From: Ehrlichia muris AS145 | GTDB taxonomy: Bacteria > Pseudomonadota > Alphaproteobacteria > Rickettsiales > Anaplasmataceae | Assembly (NCBI RefSeq): GCF_000508225.1 | Contig: NC_023063.1 | Location: forward strand, 434,001-498,000 | Length of the DNA: 64,000 nucleotides | Direction: 5' to 3' | Part shown: positions 40,106-51,387 of the stretch, in pieces | How positions within the stretch are numbered: the first letter of the stretch is position 1 | Layout of the letters: every line of letters begins with the position of its first letter | The notes under the pieces: generated by a model | Seen by the model: only the letters and a program-made list of their open reading frames with translations | Databases searched by the model: none | What the model was told of the DNA's origin: nothing | Made by a program: the position numbers and the translations under genes

Positions 40106-41416
40106 TGTATATCTAATAAGGATGGTATTTTTAATTAAAACCGTTATTTTGGAGAATATCTTTTAATAAATGGTGTTAAGATATGTATTGGTAGTTGTTC
40201 TTATTTTATATTCAATCTATATTACTGTTAAAGATCATTATAGAAGTTATTAAGGTTGCCATTTGAAGCATTAGATATATTTAGTATACTAATGATTGCT
40301 CATAGTTGAACCAGTTTACACTTATGAAAGCATATAGCAGAAGACTATTATGAATTATAACAGTTAAGTATGTTTGATGATGGAAATTGAGGATATATGA
40401 AAATATAAGGAAATATCACTATAATCAGTATATATGGAAGTAGTGTTGATGTTAAATATTGGTACATGCTTCTAGAATTCATAAGGGTACAATCTGATAC
40501 ATATTTTAATTTCCTAACTGATATTTTACTAAAAGTGAGATGTAAAGATTATAGTAATGAAAGATCTAGGATTATATAATCTAGTAGTATTAGTTTGTCA
40601 GTGATATGGAAGTTTGTATGTATCATTATAGATTAATGGAGTGGTAATTAGCAGGTTTGCTAGTGATGTATTTATAAACATCTTCTGTAGATGTTTTTTT
40701 ATTTTGTGATGAGTCTTAGTGATTTGTATTAAGTAAGATCAGGTAGTGTATGTAGTGGGTCATATACGACCGGTGATTTTTATTAAGTAAAAGATTTAGG
40801 TGATTTGTGAAAACTTTTTATGGTTAAAGTCAATGGAGAGTAGTATTTCTTGTATATCAAGAGATAGAATAGATAAAATAATGTAGGACCTGTATCAGGT
40901 GATATAATATCTTAAAATATAGATATGCTAGGAAAGTAATGAACATAATAACCAACTAAATAGTGGAGAATTATAGGTTGATGTTCTTGTATTGTATATA
41001 ATATGCAGCTTAAGTTTCTAGGTATAAGAAGTAATAGGAAAGTATGTTGTAATAAACAGGTAAATGGTAGAAGCCTTATAAGGTATTTTTCTCCTATATA
41101 TTGATCTAATATTCTATATTGAACTAGTTAATTAAGTAGTATTGTTATAGTAATGACTTACCAATTAAAGTCGTTGATATTTATTATTCTTAGCTAAGAG
41201 AAAATTTTTATATTATTGTCTGGTAGCTATGGGTGGGGTTTTTTATTATATTTTTTATATCAAAATAAGTAGTGTTCTGTATGGAATTGATTATATGCTA
41301 ATGAATGGGTTGTTATTTGTGTAAAAGTATTTATTTTGTATTGATTAAAAATGACGAATCATTTAAAATTTTTATAGTAAAAGTTGTTATTTAGATAAAT
41401 ATTATAAAAATAATGG
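40106..41416. other. 1.3-kb gene-free stretch between two family members
   Basis: No open frame of note. Short stretches might be worn copies of the neighbouring domain (for example an ILLKVRCKDYS reading near 40536), but the match is weak. A near-palindrome GGTCATATACGACC lies near 40758. It should include the promoter of the 229-aa gene. Confidence 0.4.
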
Positions 41417-41425
41417 TTGTATTAT

Positions 41426-42106
41426 ATGTTAGGTAATAATTCATTAGAAGCTAGGAAAAATTACAATAATAGGTTATGTGAAAGGTTATTACGTGATGAT
41501 ATCATTCATGTCAGGGCAGCTTATCCGATAGGTGTTAGTGACCCTACAGATCAGGTTGTGTTAGAGGCGGCTCCTAAAAGTTATAAGGATAGGGAATTAG
41601 TTCTTCCAGATGTAGATATAGAGGGCAGTGCAACTTTATTTTTACTGAAGTGTAGATTGCCAGCTGATACAGTACGTGATGATGAAGAATTATGTGATCT
41701 TATGGGTAGTGTTCCTGGAGTATTGCATAATTATTATAGTATAGACATGTACTTTTTAACGCAAATATATACTGAAGCATTTGTGGAGCATCTAGCGTGT
41801 AATCTATCACGAGGTATTACAAAATTTAAAAGTTTGAAAAATTATGGGGCATGTATATTAGCTAAAGTACATGGTGGACCTTATGCTGATATTTTTTCTG
41901 AGGAAAAAGATTTAGAATGTCTTGGTAATCTGAACTTAAGATGTTTACCACGTGAAGATTATAGGAAATATATTAAAGAGCATCAATCAGTAAGTGTAGC
42001 CCAGAGTGAAAGTGAAGTTTTTGATCCATATGATGACGTAATGACACAGTTAATGGGTCTTTCTATTGAGCATGTTGAGAGTAATATAAGAGATTATAGA
42101 AGATAA
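41426..42106 (+). CDS. Lineage-specific protein, divergent member of the five-domain family (227 aa)
   Basis: The protein begins [21 protein letters not shown], the same opening as the 293-aa protein (MLGSRALEAERSYNVALC). It then follows the shared domain order: an IGV segment, [25 protein letters not shown], a YFL strand, [19 protein letters not shown], and a C-terminal helix [16 protein letters not shown]. The ATG at 41426 is preferred over an in-frame TTG at 41417 because of the shared MLG start. It is soluble with no signal peptide. Function unknown. Confidence 0.82.
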
Positions 42107-42277
42107 TGAAACAATATTTATTAGTTTTGTTATCAGTCATAACATATAGCTTAGATATTTGAACAATTTTATGTGGTATCAGCAATAATATGAAGACACA
42201 ATATGAATCCGTATTTAGCTTCAAGTAATGAATAAAAAAACTAGTATAACATTACTGGAATTTATTGATTGCATTTA

Positions 42278-43175
42278 AAATTTAAGATATTACCCAATTC
42301 TGTAATAATAAGTTCAAAGACATCATTTATATAAATGTAACATAAAATTTAGAATTTTTCGAAGATTTATATTTGTATTGGTTAGTAGATAGTATTTCTT
42401 TCTAAATTGAGGTGTTATAATTATGTCTTTAATATTAGAGTTAAGAAGTTTCTGTAATATCTATATATTATAAGGAAAGTGTGTAAATTATGTGGTTGTT
42501 TATATGTTAGGTAGTAGAGCTTTAGAAGCGGCAAGAAGTTATAACGTTGCTTTGTGCAGAAGATATCATCTTTAAGATATTAAAGAATTCTGTAATAATA
42601 AATTCAAAGACATTATTAATAATAAATTCAAAAACATCATTTATATAAATGTAATATAAAATTTAGAATTTTTCGAAGATTTATATTTGTATTGGTTAGT
42701 GGATAGTATTTCTTTCTAAATTGAGGTGTTATAATTATGTCTTTAATATTAGAGTTAAGAAGTTTCTGTAATATCTATATATTATAAGGAAAGTGTGTAA
42801 ATTATGTGGTTGTTTATATGTTAGGTAGTAGAGCTTTAGAAGCGGCAAGAAGTTATAACGTTGCTTTGTGCAGAAGATATCATCTTTAAGATATTAAAGA
42901 ATTCTGTAATAATAAATTCAAAAACATCATTTATATAAATGTAATATAAAATTTAGAATTTTTCGAAGATTTATATTTGTATTGGTTAGTGGATAGTATT
43001 TCTTTCTAAATTGAGGTGTTATAATTATGTCTTTAATATTAGAGTTAAGAAGTTTCTGTAATATCTATATATTATAAGGAAAGTGTGTAAATTATGTGGT
43101 TGTTTATATGTTAGGTAGTAGAGCTTTAGAAGCGGAAAGAAGTTATAACGTTGCTTTGTGCCGAAAGATATCATC
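42278..43175. repeat. Three tandem copies of a ~290-bp promoter plus gene start
   Basis: GGTGTTATAATTATG recurs at 42411, 42725 and 43015 (spacings 314 and 290; the longer one holds an extra 24 bp repeating ATTCAAA-ACAT). Each unit contains a TATAAT, the leader, AAGGAAAG ribosome site, GTG start and about 25 codons of the 293-aa gene. Only the last copy continues into the gene. The first two end at a repeat junction with a TAA, leaving 27-codon frames at 42492-42575 and 42806-42889. Confidence 0.95.
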
Positions 43176-43977
43176 TTGTAATGCCGGTTTAAATATAGAG
43201 TCAATTTGTATAGTAGGTAATACTGGACCTAGTGGCAAGATGTTACTGCATATTGATGAAGGTAGTAAAAATCAGGATTTGACTGTTTCAAGTACTGGAA
43301 ATACTTTGTTTTTAGTAAAAGGTAAAATACCAGCTAGTGCGCTAAGACATGATCCAGAATTACGTGCGTTAGTAGGTAGGTGGAATATGGGGCCATTTAC
43401 TCGTTCTGTAAAATTCCAGTCGTACTTTTTGGTTAATCAATTCAATATTAATAAATTTATGAAGGAAGTACATGCCAGGTTAGCTGGTATGAGAGGTCCC
43501 TCTAGAATGCAAAGAATTATTTCTAGGTTAGCTGGTATTAGATGTCTCTTTAGAATGCAAAGAATTACTTATTTTAATCTTAGTAATTATGGGGATTTTG
43601 TATTAAGTAGGATACCTGGAGGACCGCGTGATCGGCGATTTAATGCATATGATTATTTGCAAAATTTTTCAAACTTAGAGTTAGAATTTTCAGTAAGCCC
43701 AGAAAAATCTGGCGGTTCTTCATGCTGTAGGAGTTGTGTTCCAAAAAGTAAAAGAGTAGCTGAAGAAAGTTTTGTTCCAGAGGTGAATGAGGAGTATGAA
43801 CTAGAGTGTGCAATGGCATATCAGGAATTCTTACAAAAAAATAAGAGAGCACGAGAAAGAAAAGCAAGAGAAGAGAAATATAGGACAGTGGATGATGGAG
43901 TAATGACAGAATTAATGCATCTTTCTATTGAGGGGATTGAGTCAGATATGGGGTTATCTAGAGGGCCTAGAGAATAG
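43096..43977 (+). CDS. Lineage-specific protein, member of the five-domain family (293 aa)
   Basis: GTG 43096 lies 12 nt after AAGGAAAG; the alternative ATG (43108, MLGSRAL) has poorer spacing. Shared landmarks are YNVALC, ICIVGNTGPSGKMLLHI, NTLFLVKGKIPASALRHDPE, LRALVG, FQSYFLVNQF, FNLSNYGDFVLSRIPGGPRD and the C-terminal MTELMHLSIEGIESDM. Between them is a local 23-residue duplication (RLAG-I/M-R...RMQRI), and the tail is rich in Lys/Arg/Glu. There is no signal peptide. Its promoter and first codons are triplicated upstream. Function unknown. Confidence 0.82.
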   Translation: MVVYMLGSRALEAERSYNVALCRKISSCNAGLNIESICIVGNTGPSGKMLLHIDEGSKNQDLTVSSTGNTLFLVKGKIPASALRHDPELRALVGRWNMGPFTRSVKFQSYFLVNQFNINKFMKEVHARLAGMRGPSRMQRIISRLAGIRCLFRMQRITYFNLSNYGDFVLSRIPGGPRDRRFNAYDYLQNFSNLELEFSVSPEKSGGSSCCRSCVPKSKRVAEESFVPEVNEEYELECAMAYQEFLQKNKRARERKAREEKYRTVDDGVMTELMHLSIEGIESDMGLSRGPRE

Positions 43978-44209
43978 CTATTACAATACCTGTTGATTTT
44001 ATATTTAGTGGTTGTTCTATTTCTACTACGTTAGGTATTGTTTAGCATGAGTATGATATAAAATTGTGGTATAGCATACAAAAGTTGCTGTGTAACTTGG
44101 CTTTAAATCAGGTTTTATGTCAAGTGAGTATGTAAAAAAAGCGAATAAATTACGAATTGTGTATCATGTGATAAACTTTTAGGATTATAAAGATCGTAAT
44201 TGAGTGCTA

Positions 44210-44640
44210 AAACGGGTATCTATTTTTGGAATTTAGAAAAATATAATAAAAGTGTTGGTGCATATTACTAAACCCATAAATACATGTGATACTTTATGGA
44301 AGGAGTCATATGATCTAGTAAGTAGTATTCTTGGACATTTAGTAGTTATCTAAATTGCATATGTACTTTTTAGTTCATATGTATGAATGTTCATCAAAAT
44401 GTCTTGTGAATTTACTAATAAAGTATTTCAGGTATTGTGTAAATAGGAAGGATTGGTTGTAATAAATTTCAGTAATTATAGAAATTTGTATTAATTAGTG
44501 TACGTGGAGACTTTATGGTAAAAATTTAATTTTTAACGGATGTTGTATAGTTAAATGCGGATTTTCTTCTAGTAAAAAGAAGGTTTATTGTTATGTGAAA
44601 GAAAACAGGAATTAGAGAAATTGGTAAGCAAGTAGTGATA
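44210..44640 (+). pseudogene. Decayed copy of the 229/293-aa family
   Basis: Broken plus-strand readings appear in the same order as in the 229-aa protein. DTLWKESYDLVSSILGHL corresponds to [35 protein letters not shown] to [16 protein letters not shown], and FSNYRNLY then VRGDFMVKI to [20 protein letters not shown]. Stops and frame changes separate them. Limits are approximate. Confidence 0.6.
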
Positions 44641-45961
44641 ATTCATTTTTTTAGGTGTAGTGGTAGGATATACTATCGGTAATATGGAGAACAAATACTG
44701 AGTAATAAATTATATTGCAGAGGTCGAATTCGTAGAGAAAATAATAGTTCAATATAAAATATTATATAGGTTATGCTGATGATAGAGGCAATAGAACTTT
44801 ATAAATTTTAGGCTTTTAGGATTGTTTTGTATAAAAATATTAGTACAAGAACTCATAATTGATGATTTTAGAAAATCGTACCTATACCAAGAAATATATT
44901 CTTGATATAATATTTTGTATGGATGAAGTATATTATTTATTGATTGAAAAAAAGTTTTTAACAGAAAAAGCTTCTTTACAGTAATTATTATGTCTAATGG
45001 TTGATTATGTGTGTGGTTATTAGAATTCTAAGGATATGGAGAGTTATCTCTGCTGAATACAAGTAGTTTTATTTTTATTAAAGGGATAAAATACTACACA
45101 TTTTCTAGGGATATAATGGATTTAGTAATATATTAGATATAATAATCACAAGGTAGATATATTTAGCTAATAAGTTGGAAGATTTATTAGTGTTTAAAGG
45201 TTTTATATTTTACAACAATGTTTATCCAATATGGTGTTTATATTGATTAGCCAAGATATGATTCTCAATTGACAAAAATTTTCTGATTAAGTCAGTAACT
45301 ATAGATTAGTATAGAAAAATAAGTGAAACAATTACTCATATACATTATGTAATTGTACTCAAGTAATGTGTTTTGATGTAAGTAAGGTGCTTTATCTAAA
45401 CGAGAAAGATCTTAAAATATACTAAAATAGTAGTAATCTTCAGCTTAATGCCGTACTTTTCGCTTACTTATTGAGATAATTGATGCAAAATATTATGGAA
45501 ATAATCCTAATACAGAAAGAGGTTATAGTGAAAAGTAGTTTTAATTAGTAGTTAAGATTAAGAGATGTTGTGGATGTAGAACAAATTTTGTATGAAAGAG
45601 AATATCGAAAAGGTTTATTAGTTTTATGGTGTGTAGCGGTCAGGTTTTGATTTTAAATAAGCAAAAAAGATACGTGAGTTAAAAAAATATTTTTTAATAA
45701 TGGTTAGTTTAGTATTTAAATTAGGTTAAATAATACTGTTTATTAAATAATTTCTGATTTTTCAGGTTTCTGTAGTATAAGATAAAGTAGCTATTTTTTT
45801 ATAATAGTCCGATATAAATTACTGTTTTTTTATTTTATTAAAGAGTTTAAATATTTTTGTTTTGGATAAATAGATACCAATAATTATTAAATCAGTATTT
45901 GTTGATTAGTAACATGTATGCTATAAGTTAGTGTGTAGAATTTTAAAATTTAAGAGATATT
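44641..45961. other. 1.3-kb gene-free stretch before typA
   Basis: No gene, RNA or clear remnant is identified. It is A+T rich with stops in every frame, and probably worn-out gene debris plus the typA promoter. Confidence 0.4.
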
Positions 45962-47806
45962 ATGTTGTCACAAGGTGATTATCAGTCGATATGTAATTTA
46001 GCAATTATTGCTCATGTTGATCATGGGAAAACAACGCTATTAGATGGTATGTTAAAACAGAGTGGTACGTTTAGGGAGAATCAAGATATAGCTGAAAGGG
46101 TAATGGATAATAATGATTTAGAACGTGAACGTGGTATTACCATTTTAGCAAAATGTACGTCTGTTATTTGGCAAGGTAAGAAAATTAATATAATTGATAC
46201 TCCAGGGCATGCAGATTTTGGTGGAGAAGTAGAAAGAGTATTGTCAATGGCAGATGGAGTTTTACTGCTTGTTGATGCTTCAGAAGGTCCTATGCCTCAG
46301 ACTAAGTTTGTTTTGTCAAAAGCATTGAAGGCTGGGTTATTACCAATAGTGATTATAAATAAGGTTGACAGACCAGATAGTAGAATAGATGAAGTATTAG
46401 ATGAAGTGTATGAGCTGTTTATTAATCTAGATGCTACTAATGAACAATTGGATTTTCCAATATTATATGCGTCAGGGAGAAATGGATGGTGTGTTAAAAA
46501 TTTATCTGATAATAGAGAAAATTTAGTACCATTGTTTGAAGCAATTGTTCAACATGTTAAGCCTGTATCTTATGATGCTGATGCACCATTTAGTATGTTA
46601 TTGACTTTATTAGAGTCAGATAAATTTTTAGGTAGAATATTAACAGGAAAAATATATACTGGTACAGCACGAGTTAATGACAGTGTTAAAGTCTTAAATT
46701 TATCTGGTGAAGTTGTTGAATATGGTAAGCTTACAAAGCTTTTGGCATTTTCAGGGTTAAAGCGTATATCAATTAAGGAAGCAAAAGCTGGGGATATTAT
46801 TGCTGTAGCAGGTCTTGAGAAGGCTTCTGTATCTGATAGTATTCTTGATAACTCTATTAATTTTCCTATTACATCAACTCCTGTTGATCCTCCGACAATG
46901 GCAGTTACTATTGGTGTAAATGATTCACCATTTGCTGGAACAGAAGGAGTAAAATTAACATCAACTGTTATTAAAGCACGACTTATAGCTGAAGCTGAGA
47001 CAAATGTGGCGATTACAGTTAAAGAAACAGAGCAGGGTGATGCGTATGAAGTTGGGGGAAGAGGAGAACTGCAACTTGGAGTATTAATAGAGACAATGAG
47101 AAGAGAAGGTTTTGAATTATCTGTATCTAGACCTCGTGTTTTATTGCAACAGGGTGAAAAAGGACAAGTTTTAGAACCTATAGAAGAAGTTGTTATAGAT
47201 GTAGATGAAGCATATAGTGGTGTTATTATGGAAAAGTTAAGTTTCCGTAAGGGTGATATGCAAGATTTACGTCCATCTGGAAAGGACAGAGTAAGAATGA
47301 TATTTTTGGTCCCTTCACGTGGTCTTATAGGCTATCAAGGCGAATTTTTAACGGATTCTCATGGTACTGGAATTATTAACCGATTATTTCATAGTTATGC
47401 TCCACATAGAGGTCATATTCCTACTAGAAATAATGGAGTTCTTATTTCTACTGATAAAGGTGATGCAGTAGCTTATGCAATATTTAATTTACAGGATCGT
47501 GGTGTTATGTTTATCAAACCTCAAGATAAGGTATATTGCGGTATGATTGTTGGGCTTCATAATCGTGAAAATGATATTGATGTAAATGTGTTAAAAGGTA
47601 AACAATTGACTAATATAAGAGCTGCGGGCTCAGATGAGGCAATAAGGTTAGTTCCGCCAAAGATAATGACTTTAGAAGAAATGATAGCATTTATTAATGA
47701 TGATGAATTAGTTGAATGTACACCTAAGTCTATTCGTTTACGTAAAAAATATTTAGACCCTAATGAACGTAAGCGTGCTTCTCGTGCTAGTAAGAACATA
47801 GTTTAG
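45962..47806 (+). CDS. typA: Ribosome-associated translational GTPase TypA/BipA
   Basis: TypA/BipA is a translational GTPase acting in 50S assembly and stress adaptation. The 614-aa protein shows G1 [15 protein letters not shown], switch [16 protein letters not shown]3 [15 protein letters not shown] and G4 [12 protein letters not shown]-like domains and the TypA-specific C-terminal domain follow ([19 protein letters not shown], then [20 protein letters not shown]). Length is normal. It is monocistronic, at the right border of the lineage-specific block. Confidence 0.97.
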   Translation: MLSQGDYQSICNLAIIAHVDHGKTTLLDGMLKQSGTFRENQDIAERVMDNNDLERERGITILAKCTSVIWQGKKINIIDTPGHADFGGEVERVLSMADGVLLLVDASEGPMPQTKFVLSKALKAGLLPIVIINKVDRPDSRIDEVLDEVYELFINLDATNEQLDFPILYASGRNGWCVKNLSDNRENLVPLFEAIVQHVKPVSYDADAPFSMLLTLLESDKFLGRILTGKIYTGTARVNDSVKVLNLSGEVVEYGKLTKLLAFSGLKRISIKEAKAGDIIAVAGLEKASVSDSILDNSINFPITSTPVDPPTMAVTIGVNDSPFAGTEGVKLTSTVIKARLIAEAETNVAITVKETEQGDAYEVGGRGELQLGVLIETMRREGFELSVSRPRVLLQQGEKGQVLEPIEEVVIDVDEAYSGVIMEKLSFRKGDMQDLRPSGKDRVRMIFLVPSRGLIGYQGEFLTDSHGTGIINRLFHSYAPHRGHIPTRNNGVLISTDKGDAVAYAIFNLQDRGVMFIKPQDKVYCGMIVGLHNRENDIDVNVLKGKQLTNIRAAGSDEAIRLVPPKIMTLEEMIAFINDDELVECTPKSIRLRKKYLDPNERKRASRASKNIV

Positions 47807-47979
47807 TTTTTTTTAGTTAAATTTTCTTATTAGAGGATCATATGACAGTGATTTTATGGTGCTCAGTTATGAGGATAAAGTTTTTTAACAAAAGTTGAGT
47901 TTTTATTAACGAGATATTTTAGTATTCTTTTATCAAGTAAAAAGGTAGAGATTTATAATAACTAATCTTCTATAGAAAT

Positions 47980-48291
47980 ATGGGAATATATTTCATGTTG
48001 ATGGGGGTTTTAGTGTTTATATTGCATGATATTTTTGAGATACAATTACAGATACTAAATGTTATTGGTATACAAATTGAGTATTTAAAACAATTAGATT
48101 TTGCAACAGTAAAAGACCTTCAGTATATAGAGAAAGAATTAGTAGATCTGTTAAATTATAAGTGTAATACAATTAAATCTGATATAAGTGTTATATCATC
48201 TTGTAATAATCACGATATAATTGAATTGCTAAATAATGTATATTTAAACTATAAAAGAGCTCTAAAGATTAGGAATGATCTGCTTGTTTGA
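47980..48291 (+). CDS. Small hypothetical protein with N-terminal hydrophobic helix
   Basis: The 103-aa open frame has a hydrophobic start (MGIYFMLMGVLVFILHDIF), possibly a signal anchor, followed by a helical soluble part (DLQYIEKELVDLLNYK, IIELLNNVYLNYKRAL). No clear RBS and no recognised family. It stands between typA and the leftward nuoI operon. Confidence 0.5.
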   Translation: MGIYFMLMGVLVFILHDIFEIQLQILNVIGIQIEYLKQLDFATVKDLQYIEKELVDLLNYKCNTIKSDISVISSCNNHDIIELLNNVYLNYKRALKIRNDLLV

Positions 48292-48426
48292 TATATGGTG
48301 ATTAAAAGAATTATGAAGATAAATTACTGAATTTTATAATTTTAATAGATTCTATTTTTTTCAAAACACAAAAACCTTGATTACTGCAGCTATGTAGAGA
48401 TACGGATTCATTATAAAAATTCTCTG

Positions 48427-48936
48427 TTAGTAAAACTGACTGTTCTTTTTTATTCTTAAATCAATAGCTTCCTCCCATATTTGTCCATTATGAAGTAACT
48501 TACTTTTGTTATACATAAGTTCTTCTCTTGTTTCTGTTGCATATTCAAAATTTGGACCTTCTACTATTGCATCTACAGGACATGCTTCCTGACAAAAACC
48601 ACAATATATACATTTTGTCATATCTATATCGTAACGTACCGCACGACGACTACCATCATTTCGTTCTTGAGCTTCGATTGTGATTGCTTGAGCTGGGCAT
48701 ATGGCTTCACACAATTTACATGCTATACAACGTTCTTCTCCATTCTTATATTTACGCAATGCATGTTCTCCTCTAAATCTTGTGCTTAAAGGACCTTTTT
48801 CTAAAGGATAATTTAATGTTACTTTCGGTTTAAACATGTAACGTAAAGTAATATACATACCCTTACAATTAATGAAAATACTCCGCATCAAGTTTATAAT
48901 AATCGATAATCTAGGATTTTTTTTCCTGTAAATCAT
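48427..48936 (-). CDS. nuoI: NADH-quinone oxidoreductase subunit I
   Basis: NuoI carries two [4Fe-4S] clusters (N6a, N6b) in the peripheral arm of complex I. The 169-aa protein has two ferredoxin motifs: [12 protein letters not shown] (Cys70, 73, 76, 80) and [12 protein letters not shown] (Cys109, 112, 115, 119). The N-terminal [20 protein letters not shown] and RGEHALRKY are typical of the alphaproteobacterial/mitochondrial subunit. It is last in a leftward unit Fe-S carrier-lepB-nuoI, starting 7 nt after lepB. The other nuo genes are not nearby. Confidence 0.96.
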   Translation of the reverse strand: MIYRKKNPRLSIIINLMRSIFINCKGMYITLRYMFKPKVTLNYPLEKGPLSTRFRGEHALRKYKNGEERCIACKLCEAICPAQAITIEAQERNDGSRRAVRYDIDMTKCIYCGFCQEACPVDAIVEGPNFEYATETREELMYNKSKLLHNGQIWEEAIDLRIKKNSQFY

Positions 48937-48943
48937 AATAACT

Positions 48944-49651
48944 CTAATTAATAGTATGCCATATTCTATTTAATCTTATTGTAAAAGGTAGCACAGTATC
49001 AGATTTTTTAAATGACAACGCTACTACATGAGCCTTACCTACGATATTTTCAAGAGGTATATATCCAACATCTGTAATAAACCTGCTATCTCGTGAATTG
49101 TCTCTGTTATCTCCTAAAACGAAAACATGTCCCTCAGGTACATTATATACAGGAGTATTATCAAGTGGACTGTCTGGAACTTCATCTAACACTTCGTGAG
49201 TATTTCCATTATATAAAGTCTCCAAATAGCGAGTAATTACCTTTCCATCATCATCAATAAAGTCGTCTAATTTTTCATACTTCATTTTTTGCCCATTAAT
49301 GTATAGAAAGCCATTAATAATCTGTATTTTGTCACCAGGTACCCCAATAACTCTTTTTATATAATGAAGATTTGATTCCTTAGGTGGACGAAATACAACA
49401 ACATCACCAGCTTTTGGTAATCTAGAAAAAACACGACCTTTTATTATTGGTGGTGAAAAGGGAATAGAATGTTTGCTATAGCCATAACTATACTTACTGA
49501 TAAATATATAATCACCCACTAACAACGTACTTTTCATTGAGCCAGAGGGTATGTGAAACGGCTCAAATAAAAAGACCCGCAACAATAAGGCTACAACTAA
49601 GGCGAGAAATATAGTTGAAGAAAACTTTATAAAAGAATAACTTTTTTTCAA
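48944..49651 (-). CDS. lepB: Signal peptidase I
   Basis: LepB removes signal peptides from exported proteins at the inner membrane. The 235-aa protein has one N-terminal helix (about 10-29), then [17 protein letters not shown] with the catalytic Ser38, and [12 protein letters not shown] with the general-base Lys99. The box E motif is [15 protein letters not shown]. Its single-helix topology is the common alphaproteobacterial form. It lies 14 nt after the Fe-S carrier gene and 7 nt before nuoI. Confidence 0.96.
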   Translation of the reverse strand: MKKSYSFIKFSSTIFLALVVALLLRVFLFEPFHIPSGSMKSTLLVGDYIFISKYSYGYSKHSIPFSPPIIKGRVFSRLPKAGDVVVFRPPKESNLHYIKRVIGVPGDKIQIINGFLYINGQKMKYEKLDDFIDDDGKVITRYLETLYNGNTHEVLDEVPDSPLDNTPVYNVPEGHVFVLGDNRDNSRDSRFITDVGYIPLENIVGKAHVVALSFKKSDTVLPFTIRLNRIWHTIN

Positions 49652-49665
49652 ATTTATACCATTAC

Positions 49666-50124
49666 TTATATAGAAAAGCTATTACCGCATCCACATTTAG
49701 ATTTTACAATTGGATTATTTACTATAAATCTTGATCCATTGATATCTTCAATATAATCTATTATAGAGTGCTTTAGAAGATCATTGGATGCTTTGTCTAT
49801 CAATAATAGGGGCTTTCCTGTTTCTTCATCAAAAACAGTAAATTTTGCGCTACTTCCTCCCTCTAACTCATCTTCATCATCATATTCTTCGTCGTCTTCA
49901 TCAAGAAAATCATAATCATCATCTTCGTCTTCGTCATCTTCATCATTAGCAAGGAATGTATTTATGTTACCAATGTTAAAATTATATTGAAACCCTGAAC
50001 ATCCACCACCAGAAACAGATAAACATAAAAGAGAACCTGCATCTTCTTCTTGATTGATTAAATGCTTAATTTTATTAACAGCATTTTCTGTAAGGGTTAA
50101 GTCTGCACTCTTTAAGTTTGACAT
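49666..50124 (-). CDS. A-type iron-sulfur carrier (IscA/ErpA-like) with an acidic insert
   Basis: A-type carriers deliver Fe-S clusters to target enzymes. The three cluster cysteines are present: GGGCSGFQY (Cys42) and SKCGCGNSF (Cys144, Cys146), with IIDYIEDINGSRFIVNNP typical of the ErpA branch. At 152 aa it is about 40 residues longer than usual. The excess is a strongly acidic Asp/Glu-rich insert (about residues 61-88) between the two conserved halves. It is the first gene of a leftward operon ending in nuoI, an Fe-S protein it might serve (inference). Confidence 0.9.
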   Translation of the reverse strand: MSNLKSADLTLTENAVNKIKHLINQEEDAGSLLCLSVSGGGCSGFQYNFNIGNINTFLANDEDDEDEDDDYDFLDEDDEEYDDEDELEGGSSAKFTVFDEETGKPLLLIDKASNDLLKHSIIDYIEDINGSRFIVNNPIVKSKCGCGNSFSI

Positions 50125-50193
50125 ATATACAATACCGAATTAAAAATTAACAAGCGAATATATCATATATTTTTTTTGTGTCAAATTATAACT

Positions 50194-51387
50194 ATGTTAG
50201 ATTTAGTAAAATATGCATGTAATCCTACTGAGACAAAAGGTAGAATATTTCATGAAGAGGAAGACCAATATTGTAGCTGTTATCAAAGGGATCATAACCG
50301 TATTATATATTCAGGTGCATTTCGTAAATTACAGTATAAAACACAGGTATTTATTAATTATGAAAATGATTATTATAGAACACGATTAACTCATAGTCTT
50401 GAAGTTGCTCAAATAGCAAGATTATTGAGTAGAAAATTAAGGTTTAATGAAGATTTGACAGAGGCTATATCTTTAGCACATGACCTAGGTCATCCTCCAT
50501 TTGGACATGCAGGAGAAGATGCTTTGAATGAAATGGCTATGCATCATTTAGGATTTGATCATAATATTCAGGCTTTGAGAATATTAACATTGTTAGAAAA
50601 AAGATATATAAAATTTGATGGTATGAACCTTACTTGGGAAACATTAGAAGGGGTAGCTAAGCATAACGGTCCTATTACAGGGAAAAATAGAGTCAATTCA
50701 AGTAAGAAAATACATAAACTTATGTTAGATTATGATTCGTATTATAAGTTAGATCTTAATAATTACTCTAGTGCTGAAGCACAAATTGCAGCTATTTCTG
50801 ATGATATAGCTTATAACATGCATGATATTGATGATGGAATAAGGGCAAAGATTTTAGTTATAGAGGAATTATTGGAATTGCCATTAATTGGGGGAGTATT
50901 AAAGAAAGTTATAGATGATAATTTTGGATTAAATGTATCTGATAATCGAATTATACATGAATTTTTAAGAAAGACTGTTGATATTATGATAGCAGATATA
51001 GTATCTCAAGTTATAAGTAATATTAAGGAGTATGATATATCTTCTCAAGATGATATTAGGAAATTAGGTAAGGCACTTGTTCATTTTTCTGAAGAGATGA
51101 ATCAATATAAAACAGGTTTACAGAATTTTCTCAGAACAAAATTGTACAATTATTATAAAGTAAAAAGAGTAAAAAATAAGGTAAAACGTATAATAAGGGA
51201 GTTATTTCAAGTTTTTTATGATGACCCACAGATTTTACCTTCTGATTGGGCTATGAAGGCAATGGATTCGAATTTAATGGATCGATCAATTGTAATTTGT
51301 GATTTTATTTCAGGAATGACTGATCGTTTTGCTATTCAAGAACATAGAAAAATTTTTGATTCAACCTACGAAATGTTGGCATTTTAA
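50194..51387 (+). CDS. Deoxyguanosinetriphosphate triphosphohydrolase-like protein (HD domain)
   Basis: Dgt-like enzymes hydrolyse dNTPs to the nucleoside and triphosphate and help balance dNTP pools. HD-domain metal ligands are visible: TRLTHSLEVAQIARLL (first His), LAHDLGHPPFGHAGEDAL (HD pair and following His), and AAISDDIAYNMHDIDDG (downstream Asp). I take ATG 50194 (MLDLVKYACN); an in-frame TTG at 50176 is less likely. The product is 397 aa, normal for the alphaproteobacterial type. It is divergent from the Fe-S carrier-lepB-nuoI unit. Confidence 0.93.
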   Translation: MLDLVKYACNPTETKGRIFHEEEDQYCSCYQRDHNRIIYSGAFRKLQYKTQVFINYENDYYRTRLTHSLEVAQIARLLSRKLRFNEDLTEAISLAHDLGHPPFGHAGEDALNEMAMHHLGFDHNIQALRILTLLEKRYIKFDGMNLTWETLEGVAKHNGPITGKNRVNSSKKIHKLMLDYDSYYKLDLNNYSSAEAQIAAISDDIAYNMHDIDDGIRAKILVIEELLELPLIGGVLKKVIDDNFGLNVSDNRIIHEFLRKTVDIMIADIVSQVISNIKEYDISSQDDIRKLGKALVHFSEEMNQYKTGLQNFLRTKLYNYYKVKRVKNKVKRIIRELFQVFYDDPQILPSDWAMKAMDSNLMDRSIVICDFISGMTDRFAIQEHRKIFDSTYEMLAF

